This document shows, one piece after another, positions 49,315 through 62,660 of a DNA stretch of 64,000 nucleotides (its first letter is position 1; each line of letters starts with the position of its first letter). The notes under the pieces were generated by a model. It had not been told where the DNA came from and did not search any database. It was given only the letters and a program-made list of their open reading frames with translations. Source of the DNA: Kosakonia oryzae (GTDB taxonomy: Bacteria; Pseudomonadota; Gammaproteobacteria; Enterobacterales; Enterobacteriaceae); NCBI RefSeq assembly GCF_001658025.2, contig NZ_CP014007.2, positions 5,352,159 to 5,416,158 of the forward strand, written 5' to 3'. The translations under genes were made by a program, and so were the position numbers.

Positions 49315-49345
49315 AAGAGGTTGCCTGTGGGCAACCTCTTTTTTT
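49315..49345 (+). terminator. glmS terminator
   Basis: Perfect 11-base stem AAGAGGTTGCC/GGCAACCTCTT with loop TGTG, then five further T. Confidence 0.95.
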
Positions 49346-49489
49346 GACTTTATTTGATGAATTCTCGTTTGTTTCAACTACTTTTTCATTGTCACAAAAA
49401 TAAAATATGACTGAAATCTTACCGTGATATTTTTTATTAATAGTCTGATTTTTATCTGTTTTATATCATGCGGCAACGATATTTTTCCG

Positions 49490-49529
49490 CTGTCATCAAA
49501 CAGTAACAATGATTGCATATAACTGTCAT
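49490..49529 (+). promoter_or_regulatory. tandem Pho boxes of pstS
   Basis: CTGTCATCAAACAGTAAC (49490-49507) and ATTGCATATAACTGTCAT (49512-49529) align with the two PhoB boxes of the E. coli pstS promoter. They are followed by the same CCTATTTTGCT -10 region at ~49538. PhoB~P should activate the operon under phosphate limitation. Confidence 0.85.
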
Positions 49530-49594
49530 CAAAGTGTCCTATTTTGCTCGTCGTAGCCACTAAACAACGATTTACGATCCTTGCAGGAGACATT

Positions 49595-50635
49595 ATGAAC
49601 GTTATGCGTACCTCTGTCGCAACTGTTGTCGCCGCGACCTTTTCTCTGAGTGCTTTTGCTGTTAATGCAGCAGCCAGCCTGACTGGTGCGGGCGCAACTT
49701 TTCCGGCGCCGGTGTATGCCAAGTGGGCTGATACTTACAACAAAGAAATGAATATCATGGTCAACTACCAGGGTATTGGTTCTTCTGGTGGCGTAAAACA
49801 AATTACTGCTAAAACCGTCGATTTCGGTGCATCTGATGCCCCTCTGAGTGACGATAAACTGGCTCAGGAAGGCCTGTTCCAGTTCCCGACCGTAATCGGC
49901 GGTATCGTGCTGGCTATCAACGTCCCGGGCATCAAATCCGGTGAGCTGGTGCTGGACGGTAAAACCCTGGGTGACATCTACCTGGGCAAAATCAAAAAAT
50001 GGGATGACGCCGCTATCGCTAAGCTCAACCCTGGGTTGAAACTGCCTTCACAGAACATCGCCGTCGTTCGTCGCGCTGACGGTTCCGGTACCTCATTCGT
50101 CTTTACCAGCTATCTGGCGAAAGTGAACGAAGAGTGGAAATCCAAAGTGGGTTCTGGCTCTACGGTCAACTGGCCGACCGGTCTTGGCGGCAAGGGCAAT
50201 GATGGCGTCGCGGCATTCGTTCAGCGTCTGCCGGGTTCAATCGGTTATGTTGAATATGCTTACGCTAAGCAGAACAACCTGACCTACACCAAGCTGCTGT
50301 CTGCGGATGGTAAGGCTGTAAGCCCGACTGAGCAGAGTTTCTCCAACGCGGCTAAAAATATCGACTGGAGCAAATCCTTCGCGCAGGACCTGACCAACCA
50401 GAAAGGTGCTGACGTATGGCCGATCACCTCCACCACTTTTATCCTGATACACAAAGTGCAGGCTAAGCCGGAGCAAGGCGCTGAAGTCCTGAAATTCTTT
50501 GACTGGGCCTACAAAAAAGGCGGCAAACAGGCTAACGACCTTGATTACGCAACCCTGCCGGATAGCGTAGTTGAACAAGTTCGTGCTGCATGGAAAACCA
50601 ATGTGAAAGACAGCAGCGGTAAAGCACTGTACTAA
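49595..50635 (+). CDS. pstS: periplasmic phosphate-binding protein PstS
   Basis: Captures inorganic phosphate for PstCAB and feeds the PhoR/PhoU signalling complex. It has 346 residues from ATG 49595 (GGAG five bases upstream), the E. coli length. The signal peptide ends near residue 25 (SAFAVNA), before [14 protein letters not shown]. Phosphate-contact segments are [19 protein letters not shown] and [13 protein letters not shown] longer frame to 49544 runs into the promoter. Confidence 0.97.
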   Translation: MNVMRTSVATVVAATFSLSAFAVNAAASLTGAGATFPAPVYAKWADTYNKEMNIMVNYQGIGSSGGVKQITAKTVDFGASDAPLSDDKLAQEGLFQFPTVIGGIVLAINVPGIKSGELVLDGKTLGDIYLGKIKKWDDAAIAKLNPGLKLPSQNIAVVRRADGSGTSFVFTSYLAKVNEEWKSKVGSGSTVNWPTGLGGKGNDGVAAFVQRLPGSIGYVEYAYAKQNNLTYTKLLSADGKAVSPTEQSFSNAAKNIDWSKSFAQDLTNQKGADVWPITSTTFILIHKVQAKPEQGAEVLKFFDWAYKKGGKQANDLDYATLPDSVVEQVRAAWKTNVKDSSGKALY

Positions 50636-50656
50636 CAACGGGTTTTTTTAGAACAT

Positions 50657-50726
50657 GGCGGATGGCGCTTACACCATCCGCCTTACAGATCCTCTGTAGG
50701 CCTGGCCGCGTAAGCATCACCGGGCA
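50657..50726. repeat. BIME: two inverted REP units between pstS and pstC
   Basis: Unit one GGCGGATGG..CCATCCGCC (50657-50682) continues with TTAC. Unit two, GTAGGCCTGGCCGCG...CCGGGCA (50696-50726), lies in opposite orientation. Such elements after pstS probably stabilise its mRNA, giving more binding protein than permease. Confidence 0.75.
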
Positions 50727-50755
50727 AATTCGTAAGACGTTAAACTGAAGAGTAA

Positions 50756-52608
<1,853 letters not shown>

Positions 52609-52654
52609 TTTTTGCGACGCGGCGAAAGCGGCGTCGAGTTGAGGAAAGAGATAA

Positions 52655-53428
<774 letters not shown>

Positions 53429-53497
53429 TTTGCTGCACCCTGAGGGTATAAGCGACCTTGTTACCACGTGAAATCTGTCGGGCATTTGGAGTGCACC

Positions 53498-54223
53498 ATG
53501 GACAATCTCAACCTTAACAAACATATTTCCGGGCAGTTCAACGCTGAGCTGGAAAGTATCCGCACTCAGGTAATGACCATGGGTGGGATGGTGGAGCAGC
53601 AGCTTTCTGATGCGATCACCGCCATGCACAATCAGGACAGCGAGCTAGCCAGGCGCGTTGTTGAAGGCGACAAACAGGTCAATATGATGGAAGTCGCCAT
53701 CGATGAAGCCTGCGTGCGCATCATTGCAAAACGCCAGCCAACGGCAAGCGACTTGCGTCTGGTGATGGCGATCATCAAAACAATTGCCGAGCTGGAACGT
53801 ATTGGCGATGTGGCAGACAAAATCTGCCGTACCGCGCTGGAGAAGTTCTCCCAGCAGCACCAGCCGCTGCTGGTGAGCCTGGAATCGTTAGGCCGTCACA
53901 CCGTGCAGATGCTGCATGATGTGCTGGACGCCTTCGCCCGTATGGATCTGGACGAAGCGGTGCGTATCTATCGCGAAGATAAAAAAGTGGATCAGGAATA
54001 CGAAGGCATCGTACGTCAGCTAATGACTTACATGATGGAAGATTCCCGCACCATTCCGAGCGTCCTGACCGCCCTGTTCTGCGCCCGTTCTATCGAACGT
54101 ATCGGTGACCGCTGCCAGAATATCTGCGAATACATCTTCTACTTCGTGAAGGGACAAGATTTCCGTCATGTTGGCGGCGATGAGCTGGATAAACTGCTCG
54201 CCGGAAAAGATGTTAAAGAGTGA
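53498..54223 (+). CDS. phoU: phosphate signalling regulator PhoU
   Basis: Couples PstSCAB to the PhoR kinase and keeps the Pho regulon off when phosphate is ample. It has 241 residues from ATG 53498, as in E. coli. Two repeated three-helix bundles each bear an E/DxxxD metal motif ([14 protein letters not shown] and [15 protein letters not shown]). Last gene of the operon, followed by a terminator. Confidence 0.97.
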   Translation: MDNLNLNKHISGQFNAELESIRTQVMTMGGMVEQQLSDAITAMHNQDSELARRVVEGDKQVNMMEVAIDEACVRIIAKRQPTASDLRLVMAIIKTIAELERIGDVADKICRTALEKFSQQHQPLLVSLESLGRHTVQMLHDVLDAFARMDLDEAVRIYREDKKVDQEYEGIVRQLMTYMMEDSRTIPSVLTALFCARSIERIGDRCQNICEYIFYFVKGQDFRHVGGDELDKLLAGKDVKE

Positions 54224-54235
54224 TATGACGATAAC

Positions 54236-54258
54236 CCCCTCGCTGTGAGGGGATTTTT
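54236..54258 (+). terminator. phoU terminator
   Basis: Stem CCCCTC/GAGGGG with loop GCTGT, followed by ATTTTTG. Confidence 0.85.
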
Positions 54259-54267
54259 GTTGCAGGG

Positions 54268-55164
54268 TTATTTCGCCAGTAACTTTCTCGCCAGGCTATC
54301 AATATCCCCGTACTGCCACAATTTTTCCTGCCACTGCTGCGGGATCCCGTTAACGCCATAATACGCGCCAGCCAGTTGCCCGGCGATAGCGGCGGTGGTG
54401 TCTGCGTCGTCACCGAGATTGGTGGCCAGCAGGATAGTCTCTTTAAAGTTTTTACCCTGCGCAAAGCACCACAATGCCGCTTCCAGACTCTGCACGCAGT
54501 AACCCGTACCGAAGATCTCCGCACGCGTTTTCTTCAGGTAGTTCCCTTCAGCTATGCGACGTAGATTCTCCTGTTCCGGTAGCTGCGGGATAGCTGTCAG
54601 CGTTTCCCGCTTACTTTTACCGTTCAGGGCGTTCATCAGCATTTGTGCAAACAGGCGGCAGCAGGCGAGTGCTTCCGGTGCTGCATGCGTGGTTCGCGAT
54701 GAGGCTTCGGCATACTCCAGCGCCAGTAACTCATCGGGGAAATACCACAGCACTACCGGCGCGAGGCGCATTAACGAACCGTTTCCTGCCGTTTTGGGAT
54801 GGCTGGAACCGGCAAACGGATCGCCGTCATTCGCATATTTTTGCAATGCGCCTGCGACCGTCGTACCAATATCAAAACAGTGACCGGTGGCGCTTAAGTA
54901 ACCCCATTGCCACCAGTTCATATACCGATTCATCTGATCCTTTGCGTCAAATCCCTGGCGAGCGATCAGACTTTCCGCAAGGCACAGCGCCATAGAGGTG
55001 TCGTCTGTCCATTGCCCCGCTTGCAAATGAAACGGCCCGCCTCCCACCATGTCGGTGATGGGCGGAAAGGAATCTTTGGCGCTGAATTCCACCGCCGTGC
55101 CGACGGCATCACCGGTGGCCAGACCGAGCAGACAGCCTTGATAACGTTCGAGTAATTCCGACAT
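54268..55164 (-). CDS. ADP-ribosylglycohydrolase family protein (DraG-like)
   Basis: Predicted to remove ADP-ribose from a protein, nucleic acid or small molecule, using two Mg2+ or Mn2+ ions. It has 298 residues covering the whole ADP-ribosyl-GH domain. The metal-binding motifs are present: GDAVGTAVEF (18-27), WTDDTSMAL with D54, D55 and T56, and GDDADTTAAIAGQ with D252, D253, D255 and T256. It is the third gene of a tight minus-strand cluster after yieH and cbrC (gaps of 26 and 27 bases). No partner ADP-ribosyltransferase gene is near. E. coli K-12 has the bgl genes in this area instead. The substrate cannot be told from sequence. Confidence 0.88.
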   Translation of the reverse strand: MSELLERYQGCLLGLATGDAVGTAVEFSAKDSFPPITDMVGGGPFHLQAGQWTDDTSMALCLAESLIARQGFDAKDQMNRYMNWWQWGYLSATGHCFDIGTTVAGALQKYANDGDPFAGSSHPKTAGNGSLMRLAPVVLWYFPDELLALEYAEASSRTTHAAPEALACCRLFAQMLMNALNGKSKRETLTAIPQLPEQENLRRIAEGNYLKKTRAEIFGTGYCVQSLEAALWCFAQGKNFKETILLATNLGDDADTTAAIAGQLAGAYYGVNGIPQQWQEKLWQYGDIDSLARKLLAK

Positions 55165-55191
55165 CTGTTGTTCCTTATTCCGTGGAACTGC

Positions 55192-55800
<609 letters not shown>

Positions 55801-55805
55801 TTAGA

Positions 55806-56471
55806 TTAACGCGTAACATGCCACCCACGCGCACGCCAGAGTTCCGGCAGCTGCGCTAAATCAGTGAACGTCGTCACTTTAGGGTGAACAATGGGTTTAT
55901 TATGCGGATCGGCGCAGAAGTAATACACTTCCATCCCTGCCGCGATTCCTGATTGTGCTCCAGCGGAAGAGTCATCCACCAGAATACAGTTTACAGGATC
56001 AACATTCAGCGCGCTGGCTGCATGGTACATTAACGCCGGATCGGGCTTCCAGCGTTGGATGTCATAACCGCTAAACAGTTTTTCAGGAAAGTGATGTAGC
56101 ATGCCTAATTTGCCCAAGGAGTGTTGCATTTTGCTGACCGGGCCATTCGACACCACACACATCGGTACACTCACTGCATCCAGCAATGCGTTCGCACCGG
56201 CAATTACTTCCAGTTCGCTGTCGAACAGGCGTGCCACTTCCGCACGATAAATGGGCTCAAGCTCCTCTTTCGCCAGGCTTACACCGCGCTCCCCGGCGAT
56301 GACATCAATAATTTCGTATAACTTCATGCCCTTAAAGCGTTTAAAGACCTCTTCCAGATCCAGCGTGATGCCAAAAGCCTGAAACATATGCACATAGGCG
56401 CGGGAACAAATAACTTCACTATCGACCAGGGTGCCGTCACAGTCGAAAAAGATTGCATCAATGTGGGACAT
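55806..56471 (-). CDS. yieH: HAD-family phosphatase YieH (6-phosphogluconate phosphatase)
   Basis: Haloacid-dehalogenase hydrolase, 221 residues as in E. coli, where it acts on 6-phosphogluconate and purines such as IMP. Motif I is FFDCDGTLVDSE with nucleophile D10 and acid D12. Motif II is VVSNGP, motif III has the Lys of RWKPDPALMY, and motif IV is LVDDSSAG. It heads the yieH-cbrC-ADP-ribosylglycohydrolase cluster and is divergent from adeP. Confidence 0.93.
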   Translation of the reverse strand: MSHIDAIFFDCDGTLVDSEVICSRAYVHMFQAFGITLDLEEVFKRFKGMKLYEIIDVIAGERGVSLAKEELEPIYRAEVARLFDSELEVIAGANALLDAVSVPMCVVSNGPVSKMQHSLGKLGMLHHFPEKLFSGYDIQRWKPDPALMYHAASALNVDPVNCILVDDSSAGAQSGIAAGMEVYYFCADPHNKPIVHPKVTTFTDLAQLPELWRARGWHVTR

Positions 56472-56521
56472 GCCATTTCCTGTTATTGCGAGTTTAACGT
56501 TTACTTAACGCAGATAGCGAA

Positions 56522-56537
56522 ACGCAATCGTTGCCGT
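56522..56537. promoter_or_regulatory. PurR-like operator in the yieH-adeP gap
   Basis: ACGCAATCGTTGCCGT agrees with the PurR box ACGCAAACGTTTGCGT at 13 of 16 positions. It lies 101 bases before the adeP start. The adenine permease gene is a known member of the E. coli PurR regulon. Confidence 0.6.
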
Positions 56538-56638
56538 ATAAGCAAATTCAATGAAAAAAAGTGTGTGATAACCGTCAATATTGTCTCATTTTGGTATAGG
56601 ATAGCGACGAATTTTCCCTCCTATTCCGGAAATTGATA

Positions 56639-57976
56639 ATGAGCCAACAACACACTACCCAGGCTTCGGGCCAGGGGTTGCTTGACCGCGTGTTTAAATT
56701 ACGCGAGCACGGCACATCGGCACGCACCGAAGTGATCGCCGGTTTCACGACGTTTTTGACGATGGTGTATATCGTTTTTGTTAACCCCCAGATTCTGGGC
56801 GTCGCCGGGATGGATACCAGCGCAGTATTTGTGACCACCTGCCTGATTGCTGCGTTCGGCAGCATCCTGATGGGACTGGTAGCTAACCTGCCGGTTGCGC
56901 TGGCACCGGCAATGGGTCTGAACGCCTTCTTTGCGTTTGTGGTGGTTGGTGCCATGGGGCTTTCCTGGCAGATCGGCATGGGCGCAATCTTCTGGGGCGC
57001 GGTAGGTCTGTTGCTGCTGACCTTGTTCCGCGTTCGTTACTGGATGATCGCCAATATTCCGGTCAGTCTGCGCGTAGGTATCACCAGCGGTATCGGGCTA
57101 TTTATTGGCATGATGGGGCTGAAAAACGCTGGCGTAATCGTGCCGAACAAAGAGACGCTGGTGAGTATCGGTAACCTGACTTCCCACAGCGTTCTGCTGG
57201 GCGTTCTTGGTTTCTTTATCATCGTTATTCTGGCGTCGCGCAATATTCACGCTGCTGTGCTGGTGTCGATTGTTGTTACTACACTGCTGGGCTGGCTGCT
57301 GGGCGATGTGCAGTATCACGGTATTGTTTCTGCGCCGCCGAGCGTGACAAGCGTTGTCGGTAATGTAGATCTGGCCGGTTCCTTTAATATTGGCCTGGCG
57401 GGTGTGATCTTCTCGTTTATGCTGGTAAACCTGTTTGACTCCTCCGGTACGCTGATCGGTGTGACCGATAAAGCCGGGCTGGTGGATGAAAGTGGTAAGT
57501 TCCCGCGCATGAAGCAGGCGCTGTTTGTCGACAGCATCTCCTCGGTGACTGGCGCTTTTATCGGTACCTCTTCTGTTACCGCGTATATCGAGTCTTCTTC
57601 TGGTGTTTCTGTCGGCGGCCGTACCGGTCTGACTGCGGTAGTGGTTGGCCTGCTGTTCCTGCTGGTGATCTTCCTGTCGCCGCTAGCGGGTATGGTGCCG
57701 GGCTATGCGGCTGCGGGCGCGCTGATCTATGTGGGCGTGCTGATGACCTCCAGCCTTGCGCGTGTGAAGTGGCATGATCTGACAGAAGCCGTACCGGCGT
57801 TTATCACTGCAGTAATGATGCCGTTCAGCTTCTCAATTACTGAAGGTATTGCGCTGGGCTTTATCTCTTACTGCGTGATGAAAATCGGTACTGGTCGCCT
57901 GCGCGATCTCAGCCCGTGCGTGATTGTGGTTGCGGTGCTGTTCCTGCTGAAAATCATCTTTATCGACGCGCATTAA
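56639..57976 (+). CDS. adeP: adenine permease AdeP (YieG)
   Basis: Proton-coupled high-affinity adenine importer of the NCS2/AzgA-like family, 445 residues from ATG 56639 as in E. coli. About 13 hydrophobic segments and the conserved signatures APAMGLNAFFAFVVV, NLFDSSGTLIGVTDKAGL and GTSSVTAYIESSSGVSVGGRTGL. An in-frame TTG two codons earlier is not needed. Confidence 0.96.
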   Translation: MSQQHTTQASGQGLLDRVFKLREHGTSARTEVIAGFTTFLTMVYIVFVNPQILGVAGMDTSAVFVTTCLIAAFGSILMGLVANLPVALAPAMGLNAFFAFVVVGAMGLSWQIGMGAIFWGAVGLLLLTLFRVRYWMIANIPVSLRVGITSGIGLFIGMMGLKNAGVIVPNKETLVSIGNLTSHSVLLGVLGFFIIVILASRNIHAAVLVSIVVTTLLGWLLGDVQYHGIVSAPPSVTSVVGNVDLAGSFNIGLAGVIFSFMLVNLFDSSGTLIGVTDKAGLVDESGKFPRMKQALFVDSISSVTGAFIGTSSVTAYIESSSGVSVGGRTGLTAVVVGLLFLLVIFLSPLAGMVPGYAAAGALIYVGVLMTSSLARVKWHDLTEAVPAFITAVMMPFSFSITEGIALGFISYCVMKIGTGRLRDLSPCVIVVAVLFLLKIIFIDAH

Positions 57977-57983
57977 TGCTTTT

Positions 57984-58010
57984 CCCCTCTCGCGCTGCGG
58001 GAGGGGTTTT
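57984..58010 (+). terminator. adeP terminator
   Basis: CCCCTC/GAGGGG outer stem with an inner CGC/GCG pair, followed by TTTT; lies between adeP and the convergent chrR end. Confidence 0.75.
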
Positions 58011-58012
58011 CA

Positions 58013-58579
58013 TCACGGTTTGACGCGCTGAATATACTCGCCGAAAGCCGTAAGCTGGCCAGTCAGATGGTCAAGCGTGCTTTGATCGACCACTTCTCCC
58101 GTCTGTTGATCCACCTTGCTTTGAATTACCCCGCCCATAAACTCCGGTTTGTTCATGACCATCGCATCAAGGAACACCAGGATCTGACGCAGATGATACT
58201 GACAACGCGCGCCGCCAATCGCGCCCATTGAACTGGTCTGAATCAACACCGGCTTACCCGCCAGCGGCTGCTCTGGTACGCGAGACAACCAGTCAATCGC
58301 ATTCTTCAGACCACCCGGCACCGAATAGTTATATTCCGGCGTCACAATCACTACGCCGTCAGCCGCACGGATATGTTCGGCAAGCTCCTGCACACTTTCC
58401 GGGAAACCTTCTTCTTGCTGAATATCGGCATCGTACAGCGGGATATTGGCAATCGAAGGCAGCGGAGTGATGTCCATGCCCGCTGGCGCAAGCTTAGGCA
58501 ATGTGCGCGCGACCATGGCATTAAAAGAGCCTTTACGCAGGCTACCGAGCAGGGTCACAACCTTGAGTTCAACCGACAT
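58013..58579 (-). CDS. chrR: NAD(P)H-dependent FMN quinone reductase ChrR (YieF)
   Basis: Flavodoxin-fold reductase that two-electron-reduces quinones and can reduce chromate. It has 188 residues, the E. coli length. FMN phosphate loop GSLRKGSFNA (~12-21), then TPEYNYSVPGGLKNAIDW and QTSSMGAIGGAR. It may be co-transcribed with yieE, 20 bases upstream. Confidence 0.95.
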   Translation of the reverse strand: MSVELKVVTLLGSLRKGSFNAMVARTLPKLAPAGMDITPLPSIANIPLYDADIQQEEGFPESVQELAEHIRAADGVVIVTPEYNYSVPGGLKNAIDWLSRVPEQPLAGKPVLIQTSSMGAIGGARCQYHLRQILVFLDAMVMNKPEFMGGVIQSKVDQQTGEVVDQSTLDHLTGQLTAFGEYIQRVKP

Positions 58580-58599
58580 GATGACTCCTCATTTTGGGA

Positions 58600-59343
58600 T
58601 CAATTAAGGATCAGGGCTTTTTCTGCGGGCAAGCTGGTGAAACGCATTAACCGGGAGGCGGGATCGTTGGCGCGCGTTTGCACATCGGAGAGATAACGCC
58701 ACCCGGTACGGCTATCGAACTCCCATATTTTCAGGCTTTCAATGGCAGGTGATACCGCGACAGACCAGATCAGCACATCTTCTGCATCACACATCACTTC
58801 AACCCGCGTTAGCGGCGTCAGACGCAGACGTCCGGAGCCCGGCAACAATTGTAGCAGCCCTTGATCGTCGTGCATTTGATGGATCAATTTCATTGCACTC
58901 TGGCGCAGCGTTACCAGTTGGGTTTGCGCTTCGTTGGGATCGTTTTGGTTATTGATCCACAGCAGCTCATTATTGCTGAAAAGCGGCTTCTGCGCGTGCG
59001 CGCTGTGAAAACTGCTCGTAGCGCGTTGCAACTCCATATCCAGACCGCATTCGCCTTCAGTTGTAATGGCGACACCCACCATATTCCCGGCATAGGCCAG
59101 CGAAAAGTGCGGCAGACTAACGTCGGCAAACTTCGGTTTGCCGCTGGATCCAATGACTATCTCTGGTAGTTCGCTGGTGCCATACAGCATAAACATCATT
59201 TCAGCGAGTAATGCACGGGAAGCAAGAAAACGTGTGCGACGATGCTCAGGAAGCTGGCGAGCCGTATCGTGACAGGACACCGGTAGTCGGGTGGAGACAA
59301 GGTGCCCTTCGGAAATTATCCCTCGTGCAAAATGGGTAGCCAT
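58600..59343 (-). CDS. yieE: 4'-phosphopantetheinyl transferase family protein YieE
   Basis: Predicted to transfer phosphopantetheine from CoA to an acyl or peptidyl carrier protein. It has 247 residues (E. coli 249). The family motif appears as EGECGLDMEL (G-x-D-x-E form), preceded by FSLAYAGNMV and LPHFS. The usual second motif is less clear, as in E. coli YieE. No carrier-protein gene is nearby, so its target is unknown. Confidence 0.88.
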   Translation of the reverse strand: MATHFARGIISEGHLVSTRLPVSCHDTARQLPEHRRTRFLASRALLAEMMFMLYGTSELPEIVIGSSGKPKFADVSLPHFSLAYAGNMVGVAITTEGECGLDMELQRATSSFHSAHAQKPLFSNNELLWINNQNDPNEAQTQLVTLRQSAMKLIHQMHDDQGLLQLLPGSGRLRLTPLTRVEVMCDAEDVLIWSVAVSPAIESLKIWEFDSRTGWRYLSDVQTRANDPASRLMRFTSLPAEKALILN

Positions 59344-59508
59344 TTTTCTCTCCGTGATAATGGTCTGGATGAATAGAATCGATAGTAAATATTATCGCCC
59401 ATAATCCATAGGTTTTAGTGCGGAAATTGGCATCTGAAAAGTCCTAACGGGGATATTTACACTTTGTTTGTTCAATCCAGCACCTTACCTGGATTCGTCG
59501 TTATAACA

Positions 59509-59534
59509 GGAACGGCCATTTTTATGGACGTTCC
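59509..59534 (-). other. hairpin downstream of mnmE
   Basis: GGAACG-(G/C)-CCAT/ATGG-(A/T)-CGTTCC type stem around a short T/A loop, just after the mnmE stop. No T run follows on the minus strand, so terminator function is doubtful. The rest of the 197-base yieE-mnmE gap shows nothing else. Confidence 0.4.
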
Positions 59535-59540
59535 GTACAA

Positions 59541-60905
59541 TTATTTACCAATACAGAAGCTGGAGAAGATGCGGCCCAGCAAATCATCGGAGGTAAACTC
59601 GCCGGTGATCTCGCTCAGGTTCTGCTGCGCGAGGCGCAGCTCTTCGGCCAGCAATTCACCTGCCCAGGCACCCAGCAGTTGCGCTTTACCCTGTTGTAGA
59701 TGTTCTGCGGCCGCCTCGAGCGCCTGTAAGTGCCGGCGACGCGCCAGGAAACCGCCTTCCATGCTGGTGTCAAACCCCATACTCTGCTTGAGATGTTGAC
59801 GCAGCACGTCAACGCCTTCGCCGGTACGCGCGGAGAGACGCACAAGTGAGTGATTGTTCACATCGCTGATACCCAGCGGCTCGCCGGTAACATCCGCTTT
59901 ATTGCGTACCACGGTGATCGGTAATCTGGCGGGCAGACGGGCAATAAAGTCCGGCCAGATTTCCGCTGGATCAACCGCATTGGTGGTGGTGCCGTCAACC
60001 ATAAACAGCACGCGGTCGGCCTGCTCAATCTCCTGCCAGGCACGTTCGATACCGATACGTTCCACTTCGTCGCTGGCTTCGCGCAAACCGGCGGTATCGA
60101 TAATGTGCAGCGGCATACCGTCAATATGTATGTGCTCGCGCAATACGTCGCGCGTGGTGCCTGCAATATCCGTCACAATAGCGGCTTCACGCCCGGCCAG
60201 CGCGTTCAACAGGCTCGATTTCCCGGCATTTGGGCGACCAGCAATGACCACTTTCATCCCTTCACGCAGCAGGCTCCCCTGACGCGCTTCGGCTCGCACC
60301 GCCTCCAGATCGGCGATAACGTCGTTCAGCTGGGCTTCGATTTTGCCGTCTGAAAGAAAGTCGATCTCTTCATCCGGGAAGTCGATAGCCGCTTCTACAT
60401 AGATTCGCAGGTGAGTAAGTGCTTCCACAAGGTGGTTAACGCGAGCGGAGAAAGCGCCCTGCAACGAGTTCAGCGCGGAGCGCGCAGCCTGTTCGGAACT
60501 GGCATCAATTAAATCGGCAATCGCTTCAGCCTGCGCCAGATCGAGCTTATCGTTAAGGAACGCACGCTCGGAGAACTCACCCGGCCGGGCAATGCGCAGC
60601 CCTGGTAAGGTCAATATGCGTTTTAACAGCAGGTCGAGGATCACCGGGCCGCCGTGCCCCTGTAGCTCCAGTACATCTTCACCGGTAAAGGAGTTCGGGC
60701 CCGGGAACCACAGCGCAATGCCTTGATCCAGCGCGCTGCCATCGGTGTCCTGAAACGGCAGATAGTCGGCATAACGCGGTTTAGGCAGCTTGCCCAGCAC
60801 CGCCTGCGCCACGTCTCGCGCTTTTACGCCCGAAATACGCAGGATGCCCACCCCACCGCGTCCCGGTGGGGTTGCCTGTGCGACGATAGTGTCGTTATGG
60901 CTCAT
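59541..60905 (-). CDS. mnmE: tRNA-modifying GTPase MnmE (TrmE)
   Basis: Works with MnmG to modify the wobble uridine of tRNAs. It has 454 residues, the E. coli length. The N-terminal tetrahydrofolate-binding domain ([20 protein letters not shown]) is followed by a helical domain with the inserted G domain: G1 [10 protein letters not shown]2 [10 protein letters not shown]3 DTAGLRE, G4 NKAD. The C-terminal catalytic C451 is in FCIGK. Both genes of the MnmE-MnmG pair lie in this window, ~25 kb apart. Confidence 0.97.
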   Translation of the reverse strand: MSHNDTIVAQATPPGRGGVGILRISGVKARDVAQAVLGKLPKPRYADYLPFQDTDGSALDQGIALWFPGPNSFTGEDVLELQGHGGPVILDLLLKRILTLPGLRIARPGEFSERAFLNDKLDLAQAEAIADLIDASSEQAARSALNSLQGAFSARVNHLVEALTHLRIYVEAAIDFPDEEIDFLSDGKIEAQLNDVIADLEAVRAEARQGSLLREGMKVVIAGRPNAGKSSLLNALAGREAAIVTDIAGTTRDVLREHIHIDGMPLHIIDTAGLREASDEVERIGIERAWQEIEQADRVLFMVDGTTTNAVDPAEIWPDFIARLPARLPITVVRNKADVTGEPLGISDVNNHSLVRLSARTGEGVDVLRQHLKQSMGFDTSMEGGFLARRRHLQALEAAAEHLQQGKAQLLGAWAGELLAEELRLAQQNLSEITGEFTSDDLLGRIFSSFCIGK

Positions 60906-60930
60906 GGTATGTTTTCCGAAATTGCAAAAT

Positions 60931-60954
60931 AAAAAAGGCGGTCAACTGACCGCC
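60931..60954 (-). terminator. terminator of the rpmH-rnpA-yidD-yidC unit
   Basis: On the minus strand, stem GGCGGTC/GACCGCC with loop AGTT, followed by six T; lies between the yidC end and the mnmE start, so mnmE needs its own promoter or read-through. Confidence 0.8.
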
Positions 60955-60974
60955 CTTTGTTTGTTGTTCCTTTT

Positions 60975-61005
60975 GCCGGGTGGCGTTTTGCTTACCCGGC
61001 CTTAC
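60975..61005. repeat. REP element between yidC and mnmE
   Basis: GCCGGGTGGCG...ACCCGGCCTTAC: standard REP head, stem GCCGGGT/ACCCGGC and TTAC foot. Confidence 0.8.
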
Positions 61006-61011
61006 AGCGTA

Positions 61012-62658
61012 TCAGGAGCTTTTCTTCTGGCGGCTATGCAGACCGCGCTTCTCCAGACCACGGTAAATCAGCTGCTGCTGAATGATGGTCACCAGGTTGC
61101 TGACGATATAGTACAGCACCAGACCTGACGGGAACCACAGGAAGAATACCGTGAAGATGACCGGCATAAAGGTCATGATCTTCTGCTGCATCGGGTCGGT
61201 CACGGTGGTCGGCGACATCTTCTGGATGAAGAACATCGTTACGCCCATCAGGATCGGCAGGATGTAGTACGGATCCTGTGCAGACAGGTCATGGATCCAC
61301 AGTGCGAACGGCGCATGGCGCAGTTCAACGGAACCCATCAGCATGTAATACAGCGCCAGGAAGATAGGCATCTGAATAATCAGCGGGAAGCAGCCGCCCA
61401 GCGGGTTCACTTTCTCTGCTTTGTACAGCGCCATCATCTCCTGACTCATACGCTGTTTGTCGTCACCCAGACGTTCGCGCATGGCCTGAATCTTCGGTTG
61501 CAGCATGCGCATTTTCGCCATGGAGGTGTACTGCGCTTTGGTCAGCGGGTACATGATGCCACGAACGATAAAGGTGATTGCGATGATGGAGAAGCCCCAG
61601 TTACCCAGGAAGCTGTGGATCCACTTCAGCAGTTTGAACAGCGGCTGAGAAATAAACCACAACCAGCCGTAATCCACTGTCAGATCCAGGTGCGGCGCCG
61701 CCGCAGCCATTTTGTCCTGAATTTCCGGGCCGACCCACAGGGTGCTGTTCAGCGCGGTAGTCTGACCCGGCTGCACCAGTACCGGCTGGGATTTATAACC
61801 GATAGCGGCTACGCCATTGCCCAGATTGCTGGTATAGAAGTTATTCGCACCTTCGTTACGCGGGATCCATGCAGTAGCAAAATATTGCTGCAGCATCGCA
61901 ACCCAGCCGCCATTGGAGCTGACGTTCAGGTTTTCGTTATCGGCGATGGTGTCGAATTTATATTTCTCATACTTCGCGTCAGGCGTGGAATACGCCGCAC
62001 CGCGGAAGGTATGCAGCGCAAAGTTGCTGCTGCCGGTATCGCGGTGAGAAGGCAGATTGATGGATTGCTTCAACTGACCAAACGTTGCTACTTCCAACGG
62101 TTTATCACCGGCGTTCTGCACGCTGTAGCCTACGTTCACCGCATATTCGCCGCGTTTCAGCGTGAAGGTTTTGGTGAAGGTATTGCCAGCCGCGTCGGTG
62201 TAAGTCAGCGGGATCGCCAGTTCGTTCTGACCATCAGCCAGCACAAACGCATCTTTTTCTACGTTATACAGTGGGCGCGGGCCGTTAGCCGGATTATCCG
62301 GGCCGTCACGACCGGTCAGGCCGCTCTGCGCCTGATAGATAAACTGCGGCGTAGTTTCCAGTAACTGGAACGGCTCATTGGAGCCCAACTCTTTCGGGTA
62401 CGTCGGAAGCAGTGCCTGTTCAACATCACCACCACGGGTGTTGATGGTCAGCTCAAGCACATCGGTTTTCACCGTGATCAGTTTCCCCTGGCCACTGGCT
62501 GGTACGCCCTGGTCGGCTGCGCTACCCGCTGCGGTGGTCGTAGTCTGCGTGGTCTGCTGCTGCGCCGGAGGAGGATTTTTATCCTTCTCCCACGTTTGCC
62601 AGATCATGAAAGACACGAACAACAAAGCGATGATAAAAAGATTGCGTTGCGAATCCAT
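61012..62658 (-). CDS. yidC: membrane protein insertase YidC
   Basis: Inserts and folds inner-membrane proteins, alone (including AtpE) or with SecYEG. It has 548 residues as in E. coli. N-terminal membrane anchor ([16 protein letters not shown]), a Pro/Gln/Thr-rich linker, large periplasmic P1 domain (~60-340), then the conserved core of five helices containing [15 protein letters not shown] and [14 protein letters not shown]. It ends basic ([16 protein letters not shown]). It lies two bases after yidD. Confidence 0.98.
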   Translation of the reverse strand: MDSQRNLFIIALLFVSFMIWQTWEKDKNPPPAQQQTTQTTTTAAGSAADQGVPASGQGKLITVKTDVLELTINTRGGDVEQALLPTYPKELGSNEPFQLLETTPQFIYQAQSGLTGRDGPDNPANGPRPLYNVEKDAFVLADGQNELAIPLTYTDAAGNTFTKTFTLKRGEYAVNVGYSVQNAGDKPLEVATFGQLKQSINLPSHRDTGSSNFALHTFRGAAYSTPDAKYEKYKFDTIADNENLNVSSNGGWVAMLQQYFATAWIPRNEGANNFYTSNLGNGVAAIGYKSQPVLVQPGQTTALNSTLWVGPEIQDKMAAAAPHLDLTVDYGWLWFISQPLFKLLKWIHSFLGNWGFSIIAITFIVRGIMYPLTKAQYTSMAKMRMLQPKIQAMRERLGDDKQRMSQEMMALYKAEKVNPLGGCFPLIIQMPIFLALYYMLMGSVELRHAPFALWIHDLSAQDPYYILPILMGVTMFFIQKMSPTTVTDPMQQKIMTFMPVIFTVFFLWFPSGLVLYYIVSNLVTIIQQQLIYRGLEKRGLHSRQKKSS

Positions 62659-62660
62659 CG

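Noticed and set aside
61291..62364. 357-residue open frame antisense to yidC
   Set aside because: Lies wholly inside yidC, with Gln/Arg/His-rich composition typical of reverse-complement frames.
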